Part shown: positions 57,541-64,000 of the stretch, in pieces
Layout of the letters: every line of letters starts with the position of its first letter
Numbering within the stretch: position 1 is the stretch's first letter
Assembly: GCF_900240995.1 (NCBI RefSeq)
Contig: NZ_LT965958.1
Coordinates: forward strand, 197,593 to 261,592
Direction: 5' to 3'
Source: Bacillus sp. Marseille-P3661
GTDB taxonomy: Bacteria; Bacillota; Bacilli; Bacillales; Bacillaceae_J
Length of the DNA: 64,000 nt
The notes under the pieces: generated by a model
The model's database searches: none
Seen by the model: the letters and a program-made list of their open reading frames with translations, nothing else
What the model was told of the DNA's origin: nothing
Position numbers and translations under genes: made by a program

Positions 57541-58341
57541 ATGTCAGTTGTAACAACAGAGTATTTTAAATTACAAAAAGAAATTATTGAAAAGCAGGAC
57601 CAATGGAAGCATGAGATAGTAAATCATATAAATGCTGTACCGAATGCTTTGAAAAATGATAATCAACCATTAATAAGCCAGATTCAATTAAATGTTGATC
57701 TCGAAAAATATCGCCAATACATTTTCGAATTAATCGATCTTTTGGCTGTGATTAAATCAGAGTTTAAAAACGAATTATATATGGTGAAGGACATCATTAA
57801 TCCGGATATCCTACAACAATGGGTTGACGAAGTCTTAGCATATAACGACTTCTATTTTAACAATTTTGCAGAAAAAAATGGTCTTTCTCAGTGGTTGCCA
57901 TACTTTCTAGCCGAGCAAGCGGTCCGTCCGTACCTACGGGCAATTTCAACTGTTTATCAAGGTGAGTTATATGAAACAGATCCGATCGAAACATGTCCTT
58001 GCTGCGGTGAACCTATTCGTCTTGCTAGATTAGAAGGAAAAGTAGGGAAAAAAGTCGTTCATTGTCCAAGATGTTTCGCGAACTGGAGTGAAAAGCGTTC
58101 AAAATGCTCACATTGTGGCAAAGATCATAGTGAGGCTTTACATTATCTTCACATTGAGGATAACAAAAAGTTACAAATTCATATCTGTGAAGATTGTAAT
58201 GGTTATGTTAAAGTAATAGATACAAGAGGCACATTCAAGCAAGAGAATCCCGCAATTCTTGATTTAAATACCATTCATTTAGATATATTAGCTCAAGAAA
58301 AAGGTTATGGGGTTTCAAAAGTTAAAACTACGATTAATTGA
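57541..58341 (+). CDS. fdhE: Formate dehydrogenase accessory protein FdhE
   Basis: A 266-residue FdhE-type maturation chaperone. The N-terminal part is helical, the C-terminal half has four CxxC motifs (CPCCGEP, CPRCFANW, CSHCGKDH, CEDCNGY), the rubredoxin-like zinc or iron sites of FdhE. In E. coli it interacts with the catalytic subunit of the Tat-exported formate dehydrogenases before export. ATG 57541 follows GAGGTGATTAAC. Confidence 0.9.
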   Translation: MSVVTTEYFKLQKEIIEKQDQWKHEIVNHINAVPNALKNDNQPLISQIQLNVDLEKYRQYIFELIDLLAVIKSEFKNELYMVKDIINPDILQQWVDEVLAYNDFYFNNFAEKNGLSQWLPYFLAEQAVRPYLRAISTVYQGELYETDPIETCPCCGEPIRLARLEGKVGKKVVHCPRCFANWSEKRSKCSHCGKDHSEALHYLHIEDNKKLQIHICEDCNGYVKVIDTRGTFKQENPAILDLNTIHLDILAQEKGYGVSKVKTTIN

Positions 58342-58370
58342 TTAATCTATGGAATAATGGGGTGTAAATA

Positions 58371-58973
58371 GTGGATGCAACAGGGATTATATTAGCAGGT
58401 GGAAAATCAAGTCGTATGGGTACCAATAAGGCCTTACTCTTCATTGATGGGAAAAAAACAACTATTGAAACAATTATAGGCCACCTGCGCCCTTTTTTTT
58501 CTACTATTATACTTGTAACCAATGATCATGGAACATATGATTTTCTTGAAATGCCAATCGTAAGCGATCAATATATAGGAAAAGGACCGTTAGCTGGTAT
58601 TCATAGCGGTCTTAAACATAGTACAAGCTTGTATAATTTCTTTGTTGCTTGTGATATGCCCTTTGTCTCAGGTGAATTAGCACAATACCTCGTTCGGTTA
58701 TGTATGGAAAATGACTACGATGCAATTGTGCCAAGTATAAACGGGAAATTACACCCGTTATTCTCCGTGTTTAAACAGACAGCACTTCCCGTTGTGGAAA
58801 AATGCTTACTGGAGGAACGGTTAAGAATAAGAGATTTATTAGACGATTTGACTGTCCGATATATTAATGAAACAGAAATAAAGGAGCACATTATTGGAGA
58901 TATTGAGAAAATATTTTATAATATGAACTATCCTTTAGATTATGAAAGTGTAAAAAGAGAACTAAATATGTGA
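58371..58973 (+). CDS. mobA: Molybdenum cofactor guanylyltransferase
   Basis: A 200-residue MobA that attaches GMP to molybdopterin, giving the bis-MGD cofactor used by formate dehydrogenase. GIILAGGKSSRMGTNKALL is the GTP-binding start (residues 5-23), ACDMPFVSGELA holds the metal-binding Asp, and the C-terminus has RLRIRDLLDDL. GTG 58371 is preceded by GGGGTG, 30 bp after the fdhE stop. Confidence 0.93.
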   Translation: MDATGIILAGGKSSRMGTNKALLFIDGKKTTIETIIGHLRPFFSTIILVTNDHGTYDFLEMPIVSDQYIGKGPLAGIHSGLKHSTSLYNFFVACDMPFVSGELAQYLVRLCMENDYDAIVPSINGKLHPLFSVFKQTALPVVEKCLLEERLRIRDLLDDLTVRYINETEIKEHIIGDIEKIFYNMNYPLDYESVKRELNM

Positions 58974-59037
58974 AATTAGTTGGGGTTAATCGGGCATTCC
59001 AATCGTCTTGTAAAAATAGGGGGAGGAAGTTGAATCA

Positions 59038-60270
59038 ATGCAATTTTTTAAAGTAAAAACTGTTGAAGAGACATTAAATTTAATACATCATCACGTCCAC
59101 CCGATTGGTATAGTAGAACATCAATTGATTTCAGATGCGTTTGATAGAATTCTAGCAGAGGATGTCATTGCAGCAGAGAATGTTCCAAATTTTCGTAGAT
59201 CAACCGTAGATGGTTATGCTGTGAAAGCAGCAGATACATATGGCTCATCTGAATCAATGCCAGGATACTTAAATGTTGTTAGTGAAATTAAAATGGGGGA
59301 AGAAGTTACAACAAAATTAATGCCGGGTGAAGCAATTCAAATTCCGACTGGTGGAATGTTGCCGGATCATGCAGACAGTGTAATCATGATTGAACATTGT
59401 GAAGATATTAGTGGGTTATTAAATACATATAAATCCGTTGCACCAGGAGAAAATGTTGTTGGTATTGGTGAGGATATTACCGAAGGCTCCAAATTACTTA
59501 CAAAGGGTACTCATTTAAGGCCACAGGAGATTGGTGCTCTAGGTTCCTTGGGAATAGAATCGGTAAATGTGTATAAGAAAATAAAGGTTGGTTATTTATC
59601 TTCTGGAGACGAAATTATTCCTTATGAAACAAAAAATCCGCAAATTGGTCAGGTACGTGATATAAATGGACTAACAATTGGCGGCATGGTTAAAGAGTGG
59701 GGGTATGATTTTGTTTATGGAGGAATTGTACCTGATGATTTTGAAACTTTTAAGAATCGGGCATTAGAATTATCTCAGCAGGTTGATTGTTTAATTTTAT
59801 CTGGGGGAAGTAGTGTTGGTGCGAAGGATTATACTACTGAAGTTATACAATCATTAGGTGATCCTGGTGTTTATGTACATGGAATTTCAATTAAACCTGG
59901 TAAACCAACAATACTTTCTCAAGCAGCTGCTAAGCCGATTATTGGCCTTCCTGGACACCCAGCCTCCGCTATGATTATTTTTAAGCTATTTGGACAAGTA
60001 ATTCTAGAGCGCTTAAGTGGTGAAGTATCGAATGAAGTGCCGACAAGAATGACTGCAAAAATTAAAAAAAATATTCCATCATCACCAGGTCGTTCCGATT
60101 ATATTCGTGTTAAATTAGTGAAAGATAACAATGAATGGTGGGCAGAACCTATATTGGGGAAATCAGGATTATTAAAAACTCTTGTGCAGAGTGATGGCAT
60201 CGTTGAAATTCCTTCTAAAAATGAAGGGGTAACGATTGGTGAATCTGTACAGGTAATTTTATTACGTTAA
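59038..60270 (+). CDS. moeA: Molybdopterin molybdenumtransferase MoeA
   Basis: A 410-residue MoeA, which inserts metal into adenylylated molybdopterin. RRSTVDGYAVKAADT (about residues 54-68), VGYLSSGDEIIPY, LSGGSSVGAKDYT, KPGKPTILSQ and GLPGHPASAMIIF are all canonical. It is followed by a second MoeA-type gene 13 bp downstream. ATG 59038 has GGGGGAGGAAG upstream. Confidence 0.94.
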   Translation: MQFFKVKTVEETLNLIHHHVHPIGIVEHQLISDAFDRILAEDVIAAENVPNFRRSTVDGYAVKAADTYGSSESMPGYLNVVSEIKMGEEVTTKLMPGEAIQIPTGGMLPDHADSVIMIEHCEDISGLLNTYKSVAPGENVVGIGEDITEGSKLLTKGTHLRPQEIGALGSLGIESVNVYKKIKVGYLSSGDEIIPYETKNPQIGQVRDINGLTIGGMVKEWGYDFVYGGIVPDDFETFKNRALELSQQVDCLILSGGSSVGAKDYTTEVIQSLGDPGVYVHGISIKPGKPTILSQAAAKPIIGLPGHPASAMIIFKLFGQVILERLSGEVSNEVPTRMTAKIKKNIPSSPGRSDYIRVKLVKDNNEWWAEPILGKSGLLKTLVQSDGIVEIPSKNEGVTIGESVQVILLR

Positions 60271-60283
60271 GGGGGTGAAGATA

Positions 60284-62215
60284 GTGAACAATATGCAAGA
60301 CAATAGATATAATAGAAAAATATATTTAGAAGATAAACCAAAAGCCCAAGCATTGGATGAATTGCTAGCTGCATTCATGTTTGACAGAGTTATTGAACAG
60401 ATTCCGACTACAGAGGCACTCGGTCGAATCACAGCAGTTCCTATTTATGCCACACTATCTCAGCCACATTATCATGCGTCTGCAATGGATGGAATAGCCG
60501 TCTGTGCTGAACATACTTACAGTGCCCATGAACAAAATCCTATACAGCTTACAATTAGTGATTGCCAGTTTATATATGTAGATACAGGAAATCCTCTTCC
60601 ATCACCATTTGATGCAGTAATTATGATTGAAAACATTCAAGTAATTGATGAAGATACGATTGAAATCATAGAACCTGCAACACCTTGGCAACATATTCGT
60701 CCAATTGGTGAGGACGTTGTTACTGGTGAAATGATCGTTCCACAGGGACATAAATTACGAGCTGTTGATTTAGGTGCCTTATTAGGTGGTGGAGTATTAC
60801 ATGTCCCTGTCGTAAAGAAACCGACCGTAACTATAATTCCAACTGGTAACGAGATCGTTAGTCCAAGTCTTGACGTCAAACCAGGGGAAATTATTGAAAC
60901 AAACGGTACGGTGTTTGCAGGTTATGTGACTGAATGGGGTGCGCTCCCTGTAAAACATCCAATAGTCAAAGACAAACCGGAACTTATACGTGAAGCTTTA
61001 TTAGTAGCATGTGATCAATCTGATATTGTGATTATTAACGCAGGCTCATCGGCAGGGTCTAAGGATTACACGGTACATATAATTGGTGAACTCGGTGAAG
61101 TTTTATCACATGGAGTAGCAACTCGACCGGGTAAACCGGTTGTATTGGGGAAAATCAACGGAACGGTTGTAATTGGATTACCAGGTTATCCTGTTTCTGC
61201 GTATCTTTCCATGGAATGGTTTGTTCGGCCATTAATTTGCCAATATCTTGGGATAAACGAACCAAAAAGAGATACATTAAATGTTAAATTAGGTCGTCGT
61301 ATTGTTTCTAATATGGGTTCCGAGGATTTTGTACGCATGAACATTGGCTTTGTGAACGGTGAATATATTGCTAATCCACTTACTCGGGCTGCTGGCGTAT
61401 CGATGTCGATGGTACGAGCAGATGGTATTCTTACTGTTCCAGCAGATAGCTTAGGACTTGAACAAGGCGAAATTGTAAATATAGAACTTTACAAGCCTTT
61501 AGAATCTATCAAGAAGTCCATTTTATTTAGTGGTAGTCATGATTTAACCATCGATATTCTTTCATCATTAATTAGAGAAGAGGATATCAATCGACAAATC
61601 ATTTCATCTCATACAGGAAGTATGGCTGGTATAATGGCGATAAAAAAAGGGGAGGCCCATATCGTCGGTATACACCTATTAGATCCAGATACAGGTGAAT
61701 ACAACCTTCCATTTATTCGTAAGTATATAGATGGTCAACAGCTTGTACTTCTTCGATTCTTAAAAAGAGAACAAGGCTGGATTGTTCCTAAAGGAAATCC
61801 TTATAATGTCCAATCCATTGAAGATTTAAAAACGAAAGAGCTGCATTTTATTAACCGTCAAAAAGGTGCTGGAACCCGCATGCTATTTGATCATCTTCTA
61901 CGAAAAGCTAATATGGCTCCAAATGAAGTAATTGGATACCAGAGAGAAATGTTCTCGCATTTAAGTATAGCCGCAGAGGTTAAACAGCATGATAAAAATG
62001 TAGGCCTGGGAATCTATTCTGCAGCGAAAGCGATGGGGGTTGATTTTATCCCATTAGCTGATGAATCCTATGATCTATTAATGACAAAGGCCTTTTTTGA
62101 AAGTGAAGGTGGTAAGTTGTTAGTAGATGTCCTTCATTCTGAACAATTTTCATTAACTGTTGAAGGGCTGGGTGGCTATAAAGTTGATAAAAATGTTGAA
62201 CCTATCTATCTTTAA
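60284..62215 (+). CDS. MoeA-like protein fused to a periplasmic-binding-protein domain
   Basis: A 643-residue two-part protein. Residues 20-410 are a second MoeA domain (HYHASAMDGIAVCAEHT, IIPTGNEIVSP, INAGSSAGSKDYT, RPGKPVVLGK, GLPGYPVSAYLSM). Residues 415-640 are a type-2 periplasmic-binding-protein-like domain (ISSHTGSMAGIMAIKKGEAHIVG, RQKGAGTRMLFDHLLRK, IAAEVKQHDKNVGLGIYSA) lacking any signal peptide. Such fusions occur in archaea and Firmicutes, and the PBP-like domain may sense molybdate or tungstate in the cytosol. GTG 60284 lies 6 bp after GGGGGTGA. Compare MoeA at 59038-60270. Confidence 0.9.
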   Translation: MNNMQDNRYNRKIYLEDKPKAQALDELLAAFMFDRVIEQIPTTEALGRITAVPIYATLSQPHYHASAMDGIAVCAEHTYSAHEQNPIQLTISDCQFIYVDTGNPLPSPFDAVIMIENIQVIDEDTIEIIEPATPWQHIRPIGEDVVTGEMIVPQGHKLRAVDLGALLGGGVLHVPVVKKPTVTIIPTGNEIVSPSLDVKPGEIIETNGTVFAGYVTEWGALPVKHPIVKDKPELIREALLVACDQSDIVIINAGSSAGSKDYTVHIIGELGEVLSHGVATRPGKPVVLGKINGTVVIGLPGYPVSAYLSMEWFVRPLICQYLGINEPKRDTLNVKLGRRIVSNMGSEDFVRMNIGFVNGEYIANPLTRAAGVSMSMVRADGILTVPADSLGLEQGEIVNIELYKPLESIKKSILFSGSHDLTIDILSSLIREEDINRQIISSHTGSMAGIMAIKKGEAHIVGIHLLDPDTGEYNLPFIRKYIDGQQLVLLRFLKREQGWIVPKGNPYNVQSIEDLKTKELHFINRQKGAGTRMLFDHLLRKANMAPNEVIGYQREMFSHLSIAAEVKQHDKNVGLGIYSAAKAMGVDFIPLADESYDLLMTKAFFESEGGKLLVDVLHSEQFSLTVEGLGGYKVDKNVEPIYL

Positions 62216-62339
62216 TATATGTGTGAAATAATCATGAACATTACAGGATTTCTAACAAAATAATAAACAAACTGATTATAATAGGAAGTGTATACATCGT
62301 AACTAATTATCCCGCATTGGGATTAGGAGGATTATCAAC

Positions 62340-62543
62340 ATGCTGACTAATATCGGTATTCCAGGATTAGTACTTATTTTATTACTTGCATTAATTATTT
62401 TTGGTCCTAAGAAATTACCTGAACTAGGTAAAGCAACAGGACAAACTATTCGTGAATTCAAAAAATCTACTAAAGAATTAACTGGTGATGTAATAGAAGA
62501 ATTCGACGATATTAAAAAAGAAGTAACAGATTTGAAAAAATAG
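62340..62543 (+). CDS. tatA: Twin-arginine translocase subunit TatA, copy 1
   Basis: A 67-residue TatA/E protein: one N-terminal membrane helix ([17 protein letters not shown], residues 5-21), a [12 protein letters not shown] hinge motif and an amphipathic, acidic C-terminus. It oligomerises to form the Tat channel. ATG 62340 has TAGGAGGATTATC upstream. Confidence 0.93.
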   Translation: MLTNIGIPGLVLILLLALIIFGPKKLPELGKATGQTIREFKKSTKELTGDVIEEFDDIKKEVTDLKK

Positions 62544-62567
62544 CTATATGTATAGGAGCTGATAACG

Positions 62568-62768
62568 ATGTTATCTAATATTGGTGTTCCAGGTTTAATT
62601 TTAATTTTAGTCATTGCTCTTATTGTTTTTGGTCCTTCAAAGCTACCTGAAATTGGACGAGCAGTCGGTGGTTCCCTTAAAGAATTTAAAAAAGCAACTA
62701 GAGAAATAGTGAAAGATGATGAACCAGAAAAGATTGAAGTGAAGAACAAGGAAAAAGAGACTGTATAA
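62568..62768 (+). CDS. tatA: Twin-arginine translocase subunit TatA, copy 2
   Basis: A 66-residue paralogue of the preceding gene, 24 bp downstream: [17 protein letters not shown] helix, [14 protein letters not shown] hinge, Lys/Glu-rich tail. No TatB is visible, as usual in Bacilli where TatA is bifunctional; two adjacent TatA genes is unusual. TAGGAGCTGATAACG precedes ATG 62568. Confidence 0.93.
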   Translation: MLSNIGVPGLILILVIALIVFGPSKLPEIGRAVGGSLKEFKKATREIVKDDEPEKIEVKNKEKETV

Positions 62769-62790
62769 ATAATCGATGTATGAAAAACAT

Positions 62791-62835
62791 AAGAAGATGT
62801 AGGATATAAAATCATCTTACATCTTCTTCTTTCGT
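62791..62835 (+). terminator. Terminator after the tatA pair
   Basis: AAGAAGATGTA / TACATCTTCTT stem, with inner GAT/ATC pairing and CTTTCGTTT after it. tatC may therefore have its own promoter in the about 140 bp that follow. Confidence 0.75.
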
Positions 62836-62977
62836 TTAAGTTTTTGTACATATTTATATATACTTAAGGTAAAGCCGGAAGATCTCTTTTCTTAGAAGTA
62901 TTAGTTAGATATATGTATTTTTACTATAAGAATGGACCTATTCTAGTAAACCTCTCATTGGATTGGGGGAAGAAAAT

Positions 62978-63766
62978 TTGACACAACAAGATAACAGCAT
63001 GAATCTCGTCGATCATTTGGATGAGCTTCGAAATAGAATTATTGTTACAGCAGTAGCATTTATCGTGTTCTTTATTGCAGCGTTTATTTTTGTACAGGAT
63101 ATATATAACTTTTTTGTTCGTAACTTAGAAATTAAATTATCTGTATTAAGTCCAACGGAAATTGTCTGGGTGTATTTTCAATTAGCTGGTGTAGTAGCAA
63201 TTGCGTTCACAATACCCATATTAGCTTGGCAGCTTTGGTTATTTATTAAACCAGCTTTAAAGCCGTTCGAGCGGAAGGTCACATTATCATATATACCAGC
63301 CTTGTTTATATTATTTATTGCGGGACTGTGCTTTGGTTACTTTTTTATATTTCCTATTGTTTTTGACTTTTTACTATCGTTATCTGCTGACAACTTTCAA
63401 ACGATGTTTACAACAGAGAAATATTTTCAGTTCTTATTAAAAATCACATTACCATTTGCCGTATTATTTGAATTACCTGTCGTGGTAATGTTTTTAACTA
63501 GCTTAGGTATTATTGATCCTCAAAAGCTATCGAAAATCAGAAAGTATGCGTATTTTGTATTAGTTATTATATCTGCAGTTGTAACACCGCCAGATTTTTT
63601 AACGCAAACACTAGTGATGATTCCGATGTTTATCTTATATGAGGCAAGTATTTCGATGTCGAGAATCATATACCGTAAAAAACTGAAAAAAGAAAAGAAA
63701 CTTGCAGAAGAATATGGTTTAACAAATATAAACGATGATACGACAGATGAAACGAACGTAAAATAG
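62978..63766 (+). CDS. tatC: Twin-arginine translocase subunit TatC
   Basis: A 262-residue TatC with six membrane segments. The N-terminal LVDHLDELRNRI (about residues 11-22) is the signal-recognition motif, with PALKPFERKVTLSYIPA and an intact FELPVVVMFLTSLGIIDPQKL region. It is the receptor for Tat signal peptides such as that of FdnG. TTG 62978 has TTGGGGGAAG upstream; TTG 62963 overlaps that sequence. Confidence 0.93.
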   Translation: MTQQDNSMNLVDHLDELRNRIIVTAVAFIVFFIAAFIFVQDIYNFFVRNLEIKLSVLSPTEIVWVYFQLAGVVAIAFTIPILAWQLWLFIKPALKPFERKVTLSYIPALFILFIAGLCFGYFFIFPIVFDFLLSLSADNFQTMFTTEKYFQFLLKITLPFAVLFELPVVVMFLTSLGIIDPQKLSKIRKYAYFVLVIISAVVTPPDFLTQTLVMIPMFILYEASISMSRIIYRKKLKKEKKLAEEYGLTNINDDTTDETNVK

Positions 63767-63774
63767 ACTTTATT

Positions 63775-63803
63775 AAGCTGTTCACTAAGTGGACAGCTTT
63801 AGT
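63775..63803 (+). terminator. Terminator of tatC
   Basis: AAGCTGTTCAC / GTGGACAGCTT stem (one G-T pair) with a TAA loop and TAGTTTAATT after it. Confidence 0.8.
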
Positions 63804-63845
63804 TTAATTAAGCATATTTGGGTATTCTTTTAATAGTTTCATAAG

Positions 63846-63870
63846 AAAAATTATATCGATATAATTTTTT
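63846..63870. promoter_or_regulatory. AT-rich palindrome
   Basis: AAAAATTATATCGATATAATTTTT is a perfect inverted repeat centred on CG, about 90 bp after tatC. It may be an operator for a gene beyond the window. Confidence 0.4.
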
Positions 63871-63947
63871 CTGTAATTGGAAGAAAATTGGTATTGAGAA
63901 CATTGCCGTAAGATGTTTTAATAGTATTTGTAAGGCAGTCACATCAA

Positions 63948-63995
63948 CTTTGAAGTCGAGCTTTTGAAAAACAGCTTTATTTCAAAGTTTTTTTT
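63948..63995 (+). terminator. Possible terminator at the window edge
   Basis: AACTTTGAA / TTCAAAGTT stem with a long loop followed by TTTTTTTATGG; what transcript it would end is unclear because no gene is seen between it and tatC. Confidence 0.5.
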
Positions 63996-64000
63996 ATGGC

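Overview
The window reads as chromosome of a low-GC, endospore-forming Bacillaceae bacterium (Bacillus sensu lato). Signs are a CwlJ germination hydrolase, a SpoIID-domain protein, YrzF-like spore kinases behind sigma-K-like promoters, Mqo, a YueI-type protein, and a xanthine phosphoribosyltransferase/permease operon behind a guanine-type purine riboswitch. Ribosome binding sites are strong AGGAGG types and GTG/TTG starts are common. No rRNA, tRNA, IS element, prophage or CRISPR array was found.

Layout. 1-9.2 kb: small membrane, regulatory, secreted and spore-related genes, a TIGR01777-type epimerase, and a Gly/Cys-rich protein whose expected ATG is interrupted by one base. 9.2-12.7 kb: mqo behind an operator-like repeat, and an EamA transporter. 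13.1-20.9 kb: a complete Wadjet (Jet) SMC-type anti-plasmid operon in order jetD-jetA-jetB-jetC. 22.0-24.5 kb: gdhA divergent from a GltC-like LysR regulator. 25-30.5 kb: a BadF-type kinase, a GT2 glycosyltransferase, and two copies of a convergent cassette (YrzF-like kinase on +, HipA-like kinase on -). The first HipA-like copy has lost both catalytic aspartates, and the second YrzF-like copy has His in place of the metal-binding Asn. 30.7-41 kb: recQ, then small enzymes and hypothetical genes. 41.3-45.3 kb: a secreted stalk-domain protein, an array of about 11 units of 52 bp whose units fold into hairpins (two diverged units also lie at 35.0 kb), and a NERD protein. 45.4-51.8 kb: pbuX-xpt, divergent thyA and dfrA, a small HD hydrolase related to (p)ppGpp hydrolases, and ilvA.

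52.0-63.8 kb is a self-contained respiratory formate dehydrogenase locus: a perfect Fnr/Crp-type palindrome, fdhD, fdnG, fdnH, fdnI, fdhE, mobA, moeA, a MoeA-PBP fusion, tatA, tatA and tatC. fdnG is split by an in-frame UGA at the Sec position of E. coli FdnG. It is followed by a bacterial SECIS hairpin with a GGUCU apical loop exactly 18 nt after the UGA, so it is annotated as one 992-residue selenoprotein. The locus supplies the catalytic subunit with Tat signal, electron-transfer subunits, sulfurtransferase and assembly chaperone, cofactor synthesis, and the Tat translocon to export it. Selenocysteine machinery must be encoded elsewhere.

The most notable items are the Sec formate dehydrogenase locus, the duplicated kinase/HipA-like cassettes with reciprocal loss of catalytic residues, the 52-bp hairpin repeat family, and the Wadjet operon with an atypical Walker A motif.
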